A model generated the notes under the pieces. That model did no database searches, had not been told where the DNA came from, and saw nothing but the letters and a program-made list of their open reading frames with translations. A DNA stretch of 64,000 nucleotides. It comes from Anabaena catenula FACHB-362. GTDB taxonomy: Bacteria; Cyanobacteriota; Cyanobacteriia; Cyanobacteriales; Nostocaceae. The position numbers were made by a program, and so were the translations under genes. The stretch is taken from the NCBI RefSeq assembly GCF_014698735.1, contig NZ_JACJTQ010000028.1, forward strand, positions 19,936 to 83,935. The letters run 5' to 3'. This document shows, in pieces, positions 33,880 to 41,838 of this stretch (the first letter of the stretch is position 1; each line of letters starts with the position of its first letter).

Positions 33880-36690
33880 ATGTTTGTTATTTCGGTCTTC
33901 CATAGATATCGTGTTCCCCTATTATTGTTCATAATATCGATAATTGCAGCATTTTTGTGGAAACATACTTCTTCAGTTAGCCAAAAATTAGTCAGAGCAA
34001 ACGGGGAACATTCTCAGCAAATTTTCGTAGGTAAAAAGACAAATAATCTCACCTTGACAAAAAATATTCAGAAGACAGTGCTGGAAAATGGTCTCACTGT
34101 CTTAACAAAGGAAGTACATAATGCCCCAGTTGTAACGGTGCAAGTTTGGTATAAAGTTGGTTCAGGTAATGAAGAACCTGGAGTAAATGGTGTTGCTCAC
34201 CAATTGGAACACATGATGTTTAAAGGTACGAAAAATCGTCCTATTCAATTTGGACAATTATTTAGTGCTTTAGGTAGTGACTCCAACGCTTTTACTAGCT
34301 ACGATCAAACTGCATATTACAATACTGCGGAACGAAACAAACTCAACGCGCTGCTGGTGCTGGAAGCTGACAGAATGCAAAATTTACAGCTTGATAACAA
34401 GCAATTAGCGAGTGAGAAGCGAGTAGTTATTTCTGAGTTACAAGGTTATGAGAATAGTCCAGCATACCGTATTAGACGTGCTGTGATGCAGTCCGTTTTT
34501 CCTGATCATGCTTATGGTTTACCTACTGGTGGTACTCAAGCTGATGTGGAAAAATTAACTATTGAGCAGGTGCGGGAGTATTACCAAAAATTCTACAATC
34601 CTGATCACGCGGTGTTGACGATTGTAGGAGATTTTCAAACTCAACCAACTTTGGAAACTGTAAAAGAGGTTTTTGGTAAAATTCCCAAAAGTCAAAAGTC
34701 TTCCCACTTCTCTACTTCTCCACTTCCGCACCGCTCCCCTTCATCTCCCATTGTCTTGCGAGAACCGGGCGTAGGCAAACTGTTACAATTGATTTATCCA
34801 GTTCCAGATTTAACTCACCCGGATATACCTCTGCTGGGTGTGATGGACTATATTTTGACTGGGGGAAAAAGTTCTTATTTGTATAAAGTCTTGGTAGAAT
34901 CAGGTTTAGCTACTGATGTTTCGGCTCGTGTAGTGACTTTGCGGCAATCTGGTTGGTATCATGTTTTGGTGACTGTTCCTGCAAATCAGGATTTGTCAAA
35001 AATTGATGGAGTGATCAAAAGCGCAATTGCTAATTTCGCAAAAACCGGGGTGACACAGGAACAAGTTGAAGGCGCTAAAACTCAATTAATAGCTTCCGTA
35101 ATTTTAAATAGTCGTGATATCACTAGTCAAGCGATGCAATTGGCTAATGATGAGCTAACATCTGGTGATTATCGTTATACAGAACGCTATTTGGAAAATG
35201 TCCGCAAGGTAAAAGCGGCAGATATTGTAGCTGTGATTGACAAATATCTGAAGTCAGAAATGGGAACTGTGGGATTTTTTGAGCCAGATCAAAAGTCTTC
35301 AAAAGCAGTTAATCATCAAAATGATTCCCTAGCTACTCAGGAAAATTTGACTTCTGGAGTTTCTCTGACTGCTTCTGAGGTGAGGAAGTATTTACCTTCT
35401 GAAAATACTGCGACTCAGATTATATCGAACCAAAAACTTCCACAGAAGTTGACTTTTGTCAATGGTTTGCAGGTATTATTATTACCAGATCAAAGTAGTC
35501 CGACGGTGACTTTGAGTGGCTATATCAAAGCTGGGAAAGAATTTGATCCACATGACAAAGCTGGATTAGCGGCTTTGGTAGCAGATAACTTGATGAATGG
35601 CACGAAAACGAAAGATACTTTAGATATTGCCAAAGTTTTAGCAGCAAGGGGTGCAAGTCTGGATTTTACAGCGCAGCGTCAAGGTGTGCGAATTCAGGGT
35701 AAGAGTTTAGCTGAGGATTTCCCGATTTTGCTGGGGACTTTGGCTGATGTTCTGAAAAATAGTACATTTAATGCTGGGGATTTAGAACTAACTCGTCAAC
35801 AAGCTTTAAGTCGGGTTGATGTGGAATTGGATGATCCTGATGAAGTGGCTAACAGAACTTTCATACAATCTATTTATCCGCCTAATCATCCTTTACATAG
35901 TTTTGCCACTAAAGAAAGTCTACAGAAAATTACACGTGATGATGTGATTGCTTTCAAGTCTCGACATTATCGCCCAGATACGACAATATTAGCACTGGTG
36001 GGAGATTTTGATTTCGAGAAAGTGCGTTCGCTCATCGAAACTCAGTTTGGTGATTGGCACGTGAGCGGAAATCCACCAACATTACAATATCCGCAAGTGG
36101 TAATTCGGGATCAAGGAATGCGTGTTAATCCGTTTCTTCCTGGTAAAGCCCAAGCGGTGACATATATGGGTTATACAAGTATTAAACGGGAAGATGCTAG
36201 GTTTTATCAAGCTTTAGTGTTGAATCAAATTTTGGGAGGTGACACCTTATCTAGTAGACTGGGAGCAGAAGTGCGCGATCGCTTGGGTTTGACTTACGGA
36301 ATTTACAGCAACTTCCAAACTGGAAAGAATGCGGGGACGTTTTTGATTGAAATGCAAACCAATCCAGAAGATACTAATAAAGCGATCGCTAGTACTCGTA
36401 AACTTCTCAAGCAACTACATCAGCAAGGTGTGACTCAACTAGAAGTAGAAAACGCTCAACGCACCCTGATTAGTAACTATCATATTTCCCTCGCTAAACC
36501 AGAAGAATTAACAGATACGATTGTTATGAACGAGGTATATGGACTAGACACAATAGAATTGCAGTCTTTTGTCCAAAAAATCCAGAAAGTTACCCAGGCT
36601 GAAGTTAATCAAGCAGCCCGTGAGTTAATCCACCCTGATAAAATAGTGGTAGTAACAGCAGGTTCAGCAATTATGGCAGAGCAGAGATGA
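33880..36690 (+). CDS. M16 family zinc metallopeptidase, two-domain, membrane-anchored
   Basis: A 936-residue fusion of two M16 (pitrilysin-like) halves. The N-terminal signal anchor is at 9-27 ('RYRVPLLLFIISIIAAFLW'). The first half carries the inverted zinc motif HxxEH, 'VAHQLEHMMFKG' (H107, E110, H111). The second half (about 510-936, starting 'PQKLTFVNGLQVLLLPDQSS') lacks HxxEH and ends with the 'DRLGLTYGIYSNFQTGKNAGTFLIEMQTNPE' substrate block. It acts in the periplasm on small peptides, perhaps signal peptides. The double size fits pitrilysin-type clamshells built from one chain. Confidence 0.88.
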   Translation: MFVISVFHRYRVPLLLFIISIIAAFLWKHTSSVSQKLVRANGEHSQQIFVGKKTNNLTLTKNIQKTVLENGLTVLTKEVHNAPVVTVQVWYKVGSGNEEPGVNGVAHQLEHMMFKGTKNRPIQFGQLFSALGSDSNAFTSYDQTAYYNTAERNKLNALLVLEADRMQNLQLDNKQLASEKRVVISELQGYENSPAYRIRRAVMQSVFPDHAYGLPTGGTQADVEKLTIEQVREYYQKFYNPDHAVLTIVGDFQTQPTLETVKEVFGKIPKSQKSSHFSTSPLPHRSPSSPIVLREPGVGKLLQLIYPVPDLTHPDIPLLGVMDYILTGGKSSYLYKVLVESGLATDVSARVVTLRQSGWYHVLVTVPANQDLSKIDGVIKSAIANFAKTGVTQEQVEGAKTQLIASVILNSRDITSQAMQLANDELTSGDYRYTERYLENVRKVKAADIVAVIDKYLKSEMGTVGFFEPDQKSSKAVNHQNDSLATQENLTSGVSLTASEVRKYLPSENTATQIISNQKLPQKLTFVNGLQVLLLPDQSSPTVTLSGYIKAGKEFDPHDKAGLAALVADNLMNGTKTKDTLDIAKVLAARGASLDFTAQRQGVRIQGKSLAEDFPILLGTLADVLKNSTFNAGDLELTRQQALSRVDVELDDPDEVANRTFIQSIYPPNHPLHSFATKESLQKITRDDVIAFKSRHYRPDTTILALVGDFDFEKVRSLIETQFGDWHVSGNPPTLQYPQVVIRDQGMRVNPFLPGKAQAVTYMGYTSIKREDARFYQALVLNQILGGDTLSSRLGAEVRDRLGLTYGIYSNFQTGKNAGTFLIEMQTNPEDTNKAIASTRKLLKQLHQQGVTQLEVENAQRTLISNYHISLAKPEELTDTIVMNEVYGLDTIELQSFVQKIQKVTQAEVNQAARELIHPDKIVVVTAGSAIMAEQR

Positions 36691-36784
36691 GGTGATTGGG
36701 AACTAGGGATTGAGGACTGATCATCAGAAATATGCTTAGATAATGGATAATGGTAATAGGTGTTACTGATAGATAAGGCAAGAA

Positions 36785-37260
36785 ATGAGTAGTTTGCTGA
36801 CAAAAATTTCCAAACATCTATATTCAGTCTTTTGTTTATTGACATTCCTAGTTTGTATCAGCCTCATGGGTGCAACTCCAGCAAGAGCAGCAAATTTATC
36901 TGGTGATATCCTCAAACAACCAGCTACAGAAATTAAAGTCAGTTTGGGTAATGCCGCTGGTGAACTTATATTTGAACCAAATAATTTAGAATTCCAGGTA
37001 GGTAAACGTTATAATCTCCACTTAAATAATCCTAGTCCTGTAAAACATTATTTTACGAGTAAAGATTTTGCTGATGCCATTTGGACACAAAAAGTTGAAG
37101 CAGGAAATGTCGAGATTAAAGGCGTTATTCACGAATTAGAATTAAAACCTGGTGCGGAAGCTGAATGGGTATTTGTACCACTCAAACCGGGTAAATATGG
37201 TTTACGTTGTACCATAGCCGGACACACAGAAGCGGGTATGGTTGGCGAAATTGTGGTTAA

Positions 37261-37264
<4 letters not shown>
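36785..37264 (+). CDS. Exported cupredoxin (plastocyanin/azurin-like copper protein)
   Basis: A 159-residue protein with a signal peptide (about 1-36, ending 'GATPARA-AN'). The type I copper ligands are all present: H88 ('SPVKHYF'), C142, H147 and M152 ('RCTIAGHTEAGM'). It is an electron carrier or copper chaperone in the periplasm or lumen; it is not plastocyanin itself, since the usual PetE sequence is missing. The last codons and TAG stop (37262-37264) lie at the edge of a MITE-like element that begins at 37261, so the element supplies the stop codon. Confidence 0.85.
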
Positions 37265-37526
<262 letters not shown>

Positions 37527-37560
37527 TTAATCATTCAGATGGAAGATGGGAACTTATCTA

Positions 37561-37690
37561 TTATTGAAAGCTTCCAACTCGCACTGCTGTGGTTGCAGCT
37601 TCAGTGCGGTTCGTTACTCCTAATCTATTCAATACCTGTGTCACATGATGTCTAATAGTAGAAGGACTGATTTTCAACTTTTGGGCGCAT
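37561..37690 (-). pseudogene. C-terminal fragment of a LuxR/NarL-type response regulator
   Basis: The minus strand reads 'AQKLKISPSTIRHHVTQVL', then 'NRLGVTNRTEAATTAVRVGS' and 'FQ' with a TAA stop at 37561-37563. This is the HTH end of a NarL-family regulator (about 41 codons). Upstream the frame is lost where it joins the retropepsin gene near 37685-37692. No start, receiver domain or full HTH remains. Confidence 0.7.
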
Positions 37691-37904
37691 GTATTGGTAT
37701 ATCTACCCAACTATTATTAGCTAAATTTGCAGGTAGTTCATATAGAAAAGGTAAACCCATTAAAGTGACTGCGGCTGATGGTAAACAAAGATCACCTGTA
37801 AAACCTGTATCAATTACAAATTCAATAGTAAAATCTGGTTGATTTGGCAGACGAAATATAACGTTAACTGTGGGATATCCGTTTTTGATAATACCAGAAA
37901 TCAT
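37674..37904 (-). pseudogene. Truncated retropepsin-like (clan AA) aspartic protease
   Basis: 76 residues are open. 'MISGIIKNGYPTVNVIFRLPNQPDFTIEFVIDTGFTGDLCLPSAAV' carries the DTG catalytic motif in 'FVIDTGFTGDL'. Bacterial members run 110-130 residues with a conserved second half ending 'LLGM..L'; here the frame enters the LuxR fragment after 'WVDIPIH' and stops. Its ATG overlaps the stop of the 90-residue gene by 4 bases, so the two were an operon. Probably non-functional. Confidence 0.65.
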
Positions 37905-38173
37905 CTAATATCACGCTCCATATCACCACAGAAAGAAACAGCAACTTTGTAGCCGATGCGAATACCAAAAAGTCGAGCAAATCTGTTTTTATTTCTGAGA
38001 TAATGGGCTGATTCTCTACCTGTTTTATCAACTGCATATTCACCAGTTTCTATATCAATAATTACCATCTTACCGATATTTTCTTCTGTTTCCACTTGTT
38101 CACGAATACCATTTTCGTATAGTTCCTTGGCACGTTTGCCAACTTCTTCACTGCTTAAAAGAATAGCTTGCAC
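37901..38173 (-). CDS. Small conserved protein paired with retropepsin-like gene
   Basis: A 90-residue protein: 'MQAILLSSEEVGKRAKELYE', 'QVETEENIGKMVIIDIETGE', 'YAVDKTGRESAHYLRNKN', 'FARLFGIRIGYKVAVSF'. I recall this type as a frequent partner of clan AA proteases in cyanobacteria, in arrangements reminiscent of toxin-antitoxin pairs, but no function is established. It is soluble, with no signal. Its partner is truncated here. The gene lies between two direct 10-bp repeats (CTAATATCAC at 37905 and 38237). Confidence 0.6.
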   Translation of the reverse strand: MQAILLSSEEVGKRAKELYENGIREQVETEENIGKMVIIDIETGEYAVDKTGRESAHYLRNKNRFARLFGIRIGYKVAVSFCGDMERDIR

Positions 38174-38192
38174 GTTTTTAGTCCTTTTTTCA

Positions 38193-38217
38193 ATACTTAT
38201 TTAGGATTTCTATCCTT
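38193..38217. repeat. 25-bp sequence shared with the ackA junction
   Basis: Identical to 52244-52268. It contains the small hairpin AGGAT-TTCT-ATCCT. At 52244-52268 it reads in frame with acetate kinase ('IEILNKY'), so this copy may be a tiny ackA-derived scar. Confidence 0.7.
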
Positions 38218-38230
38218 TAATAATACCGAA

Positions 38231-38386
38231 AATTGCCTAATATCACCAAAATCCTAGCGCAGTGGAGGCCGCTGGTTTTAGACATGGGGGTAAGGCGTAG
38301 ACGAATTTATGCGTTTATTCTCATTGATAATTAATAGTTATATAGGATCATGATCCTAGTCAAAAACTAGATCAATGTCCGATGCG
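38231..38386. repeat. Duplicated upstream segment, copy 1
   Basis: Matches 41518-41670 with scattered differences: 'gcctaatatca', 'gtggaggcc', 'ttagacatggggg', the palindrome TAGGATCATGATCCTA (38343-38358; 41627-41642) and 'agtcaaaaactagatcaatg'. It lies upstream of the 688-residue RTX gene; the other copy lies upstream of the TIGR03032/giant-protein pair. A shared promoter or leader is possible. The rest of 38387-38593 has no gene. Confidence 0.75.
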
Positions 38387-38593
38387 GTGAACAGAACTAC
38401 CCTTGTAGAATTACTTAGACAACACAAACCCAGCAGCTTTTCAACAAACTTAGTTTCTAATTTCGACTTCAGCAATAAAAATGCATGGGTATAGGTAACT
38501 AAGTACCTTTTTTTGGGCAATTTGATTTGCTGCACCTAGTCAAGTCGCGTTAATTCCTCAATCGAAAGTAACTGTTCTAGGAGATTTATCTTT

Positions 38594-40660
38594 ATGCCTA
38601 ACAACACCACCACCAGCTACATTACCACCACTACACAAGTCATTGGTTCTACCACCTACAGCTACATCAATGGCTTATTAAGCGGTGCAAGCATTGACAC
38701 CAACGGCGATGGCATTGCGGATCAAACCATCCAGTACAATAGCGGGCTGACATCGGTCGAAGTTGATCGGTCTTTTTCTGGGGTTGGCACTGATTATGTA
38801 CTAGGTTTTAACTACTACGCAAATGGTCAAATTTCTGAGATTAATCAAGCTTTCGCGGAAGAAGATATAGATGGAGATGGAATCATAGATTATTTTGTTT
38901 TTAATGAAACCTTCGATCAGCATGGTAATTCCACAGGTCAATCAGTTTTTCTAAAAGGTTCCATAATAGGAAATCTAATTCTTGAGTCAAGAACTATCAA
39001 CAACATTTATGATGCTAATGGCAATCTGACTTCAAAAAGCATTGATGAGAATAATGATGGTACAGTAGAAACTCTATTCACCTACACCTACGATGCTAAT
39101 GGCAATCTGACTTCACAAAGCATTGATAATAATAATGATGGTACAGTAGACAATCTACGCACCTACACCTACGATGCTAATGGCAATCTGACTTCACAAG
39201 GCATTGATAATAATAATGATGGTACAGTAAACGATCTATTCACCTACACCTACGATGCTAATGGCAATCTGACTTCACAAATCAATGATTTCGATACTGA
39301 CGGTGACGGTATACTAGATCAGGGAAATACTTTGACCTATGATTATGATGCCAATGGCAACCTAACTTCCGAGAGCATTGACATTGGTGCTGACGGTACG
39401 GTAGATTCCATATACACGTACACCTACGATGCCAATGGCAACCAAACTTCCGCGAGCCTTGACTTTGATGCTGACGGTACGGCAAATCGGATCTTCAGCT
39501 ACACATACGATGCCAATGGCAACCAGATTTCAGAGATAGCGGACTTTGATGGTGACGGTACGATAGATTTCACCACTTCATACACAAATACTTACAACAT
39601 CACTTCAGCTTTATTTGACAACAATACTGACGGTACTACTGATAAAGTTGTCACTTATGAGTACGACGTGGTAACTGGGCAACTAAGCGCAGAACTCATT
39701 GATAACAACAACGACGGTACTATAGACAGCAAAATTAGCTACATCTATGATGCTAACGGACAAATAGCTTCGGAAAGCACCGATAGCAACAACGATGGTA
39801 CATTCGACTCCATCATCAACTACAGCTACGATGCTAACGGCAATCTAATTACCCAGAACCTGGACACCAATGGTGATGGCACAACAGACGATGTTTATAG
39901 CTACAGCTACGATGCTAATGGTAAGTTAACAGGCAAAACCTACGACCAAGGTAATAACGGTTCAATTGAACAAAACTTCTCTTACACTTACGATGCTAAC
40001 GGCCGATTAATCACTGAAAGCGTTGATAATAACAACGATGGTACAGCTGATTTAAGCAGTAATTACACTTACGACGCTGGTGGTAACGTTATCAAAGTGG
40101 TTAACAATGCAGTTGTCTCAACTCAAGTAATTATTGGTGGTAGTGGCAAAGATTTATTAACTGGTACTGCTGGTGGCGATAACCTGTTTGGTGGTGTTGG
40201 TAATGATGAACTCTATGGCTTAACTGGTAATGACACTCTCGATGGTGGTACTGGTGGCGATCTCCTGGTTGGTGGTGTAGGTGCAGATGTCCTCACAGGC
40301 GGGAATAGTTCAGATACCTTCGGCTATGTAGCTTTGAGTGATTCTTTATTAAGTGGTTACGATAAGATCACCGACTTCCAGATGAGTGTAGATAGGCTTG
40401 ATGGGCTAAATGCTGTTTCTAAGCAAAATGTGTTTCAGGGAGGTACAGTTAGCACCCTGACTGAAGCAGATATTCAAGCGGTGTTAACTACCAGTGTTTT
40501 TGCAGTTAATGGTGCAGCTACTTTCACTTTGGGTAGTGGTGCAAGTCAACAGACATTTGTGGCACTCAATGACGGTATTGCTGGTTTCTCTGCGGCTACA
40601 GATTCAATTATTGAGATTACTGGTTACAGTGGCAATTTGAGTAATTTTGCTGTTGTGTAA
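38594..40660 (+). CDS. Calcium-binding repeat protein with C-terminal RTX nonapeptides
   Basis: A 688-residue protein. About residues 130-510 are roughly 27-residue repeats of the type 'YTYDANGNLTSQSIDNNNDGTVD': a YD/RHS-like turn followed by a D-N-N-DG--D calcium loop. Residues about 515-580 are RTX glycine-rich nonapeptides ('GGVGNDELYGLTGNDTLDGG'), followed by a beta-rich tail ending 'IIEITGYSGNLSNFAVV'. No N-terminal signal is visible; RTX proteins usually leave by type I secretion. 'AGGAG' precedes the ATG. It is probably an extracellular calcium-stabilised protein. Fragments of a relative lie at 51266-51351 and 52265-52618. A terminator follows. Confidence 0.8.
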   Translation: MPNNTTTSYITTTTQVIGSTTYSYINGLLSGASIDTNGDGIADQTIQYNSGLTSVEVDRSFSGVGTDYVLGFNYYANGQISEINQAFAEEDIDGDGIIDYFVFNETFDQHGNSTGQSVFLKGSIIGNLILESRTINNIYDANGNLTSKSIDENNDGTVETLFTYTYDANGNLTSQSIDNNNDGTVDNLRTYTYDANGNLTSQGIDNNNDGTVNDLFTYTYDANGNLTSQINDFDTDGDGILDQGNTLTYDYDANGNLTSESIDIGADGTVDSIYTYTYDANGNQTSASLDFDADGTANRIFSYTYDANGNQISEIADFDGDGTIDFTTSYTNTYNITSALFDNNTDGTTDKVVTYEYDVVTGQLSAELIDNNNDGTIDSKISYIYDANGQIASESTDSNNDGTFDSIINYSYDANGNLITQNLDTNGDGTTDDVYSYSYDANGKLTGKTYDQGNNGSIEQNFSYTYDANGRLITESVDNNNDGTADLSSNYTYDAGGNVIKVVNNAVVSTQVIIGGSGKDLLTGTAGGDNLFGGVGNDELYGLTGNDTLDGGTGGDLLVGGVGADVLTGGNSSDTFGYVALSDSLLSGYDKITDFQMSVDRLDGLNAVSKQNVFQGGTVSTLTEADIQAVLTTSVFAVNGAATFTLGSGASQQTFVALNDGIAGFSAATDSIIEITGYSGNLSNFAVV

Positions 40661-40680
40661 TTCACATTGATGTGTCAATT

Positions 40681-40727
40681 CTGCATCTGTGATTTGTGTC
40701 TTTGGACTCACACAGGTGCAGATTTGT
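40681..40727 (+). terminator. Terminator of the RTX gene (family copy 1)
   Basis: CTGCATCTGTG pairs with CACAGGTGCAG (one G-T pair), followed by ATTTGTG. The same structure recurs at 50428 and 52639. Confidence 0.7.
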
Positions 40728-40775
40728 GTGTGTGCAGCACATATTTGTACCTCAGAATACTGGAAACTGCTGTAT

Positions 40776-41198
40776 TTATGGTAAATCTTCTATCCAACAC
40801 AAATGACTAAATAGTTTATCGTTAGATACTGCATTATAAAATCTTTCATCAGCCGTTACCATTTGACAATCATTATTCACCGCTAAAGCTAGATATACAC
40901 AATCATAAACAGCCTGCTGAACTCTTACGGCAATTTCCAAAGCCATTGGCATTAAAGGAGAAGATAAGCAGATTTGTAAAGGTAATTCTAAAAGTGATTC
41001 TAAATCATTTTGAGCATCATCTAAACTCATTTCTCCCCGACGTACACGCTTCCAGAAAATATTCCCAATCTCTGGGAAAAAGAAATCAGGAACTAATAAT
41101 TGATAATTTGGTTTATTTAAACGCAATGCTGCTTCTGAATGGATTTCCGGTAGTACCCATTTAATCCCTACATTCGCATCGACTACAAATTTACTCAA
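40776..41198 (-). CDS. vapC: Type II toxin VapC (PIN-domain ribonuclease)
   Basis: A 140-residue PIN protein. The acidic residues expected for Mg2+ are seen in 'FVVDANVGIKWVLPE' (D7), 'LVPDFFFPEIGNIFWKR' (E43), 'AVYDCVYLALA' (D98) and 'MVTADERFYNAV' (D116). It should cleave RNA when freed from its antitoxin. Its ATG overlaps the antitoxin stop by 4 bases. The pair sits between the two RTX loci on the opposite strand. Confidence 0.9.
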   Translation of the reverse strand: MSKFVVDANVGIKWVLPEIHSEAALRLNKPNYQLLVPDFFFPEIGNIFWKRVRRGEMSLDDAQNDLESLLELPLQICLSSPLMPMALEIAVRVQQAVYDCVYLALAVNNDCQMVTADERFYNAVSNDKLFSHLCWIEDLP

Positions 41199-41449
41199 CG
41201 GTTTCGATCCTCACGCAAAAGTTCAACACTGTCACTAAAAGTTTTACCTAAATAACGCTGACGTGCAGTATCTATTTTCGCCCACGCTTGTGCTTTCGCT
41301 AAGTCTTGATTTACTAATTCAGCTTCTACAAAATTTTCTAGAATTGCCTTGACTTCATCTTCTAAACTGCGATTATGTCTTTGAGCTAAACCCTGTAATT
41401 TTTCTAATACAGCAGGATTAATATTTCCTAGTACAACCTGTGTTGTCAT
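41195..41449 (-). CDS. vapB: VapB-type antitoxin (FitA-like ribbon-helix-helix)
   Basis: An 84-residue protein. 'MTTQVVLGNINPAVLEKLQGLAQRHNRSLEDEVKAILENFV' is the FitA-type ribbon-helix-helix DNA-binding half; the C-terminal 'YLGKTFSDSVELLREDRNR' should wrap the PIN toxin. First gene of the vapBC operon, presumably autorepressed; I did not identify an operator. Confidence 0.85.
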   Translation of the reverse strand: MTTQVVLGNINPAVLEKLQGLAQRHNRSLEDEVKAILENFVEAELVNQDLAKAQAWAKIDTARQRYLGKTFSDSVELLREDRNR

Positions 41450-41476
41450 ATTGCCTCACTATGGCTACAGAGAAAG

Positions 41477-41670
41477 ACGTTAACTGTGGGATATCCGTTC
41501 TTGATAATACCAGAAATCACCTAATATCAACAAATCCTCGCGCTGTGGAGGCCACTTGCTTTAGACATGGGGGGTAAGGCGCGGGCGAATTTATTCGTTG
41601 ATTCCCATTCATAATTTCTACTTATATAGGATCATGATCCTAGTCAAAAACTAGATCAATGTCCGATGCG
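41477..41670. repeat. Duplicated upstream segment, copy 2 (with internal deletion)
   Basis: The first part (41477-41530) matches 37861-37914, the 5' end of the retropepsin gene ('ISGIIKNGYPTVNV' in reverse). It then jumps at 'ctaatatca' to sequence matching 38231-38386. The roughly 330 bp between, containing the 90-residue gene, are missing. The rest of the 41450-41838 gap has no gene. Confidence 0.75.
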
Positions 41671-41838
41671 ATCGCCATAACTATCGAAGTACAATGACTG
41701 ACACACATCATTAAATCAAGCAATTAACCAAGTTTCAGTTGTAGCTAACTTCCCCTCAAAGGCATTACCGCGCCAATCTGGGAATTTTTTGTATGAGCAT
41801 TAATACTTATTCAATAAAAACAAAACATATACCAATTA

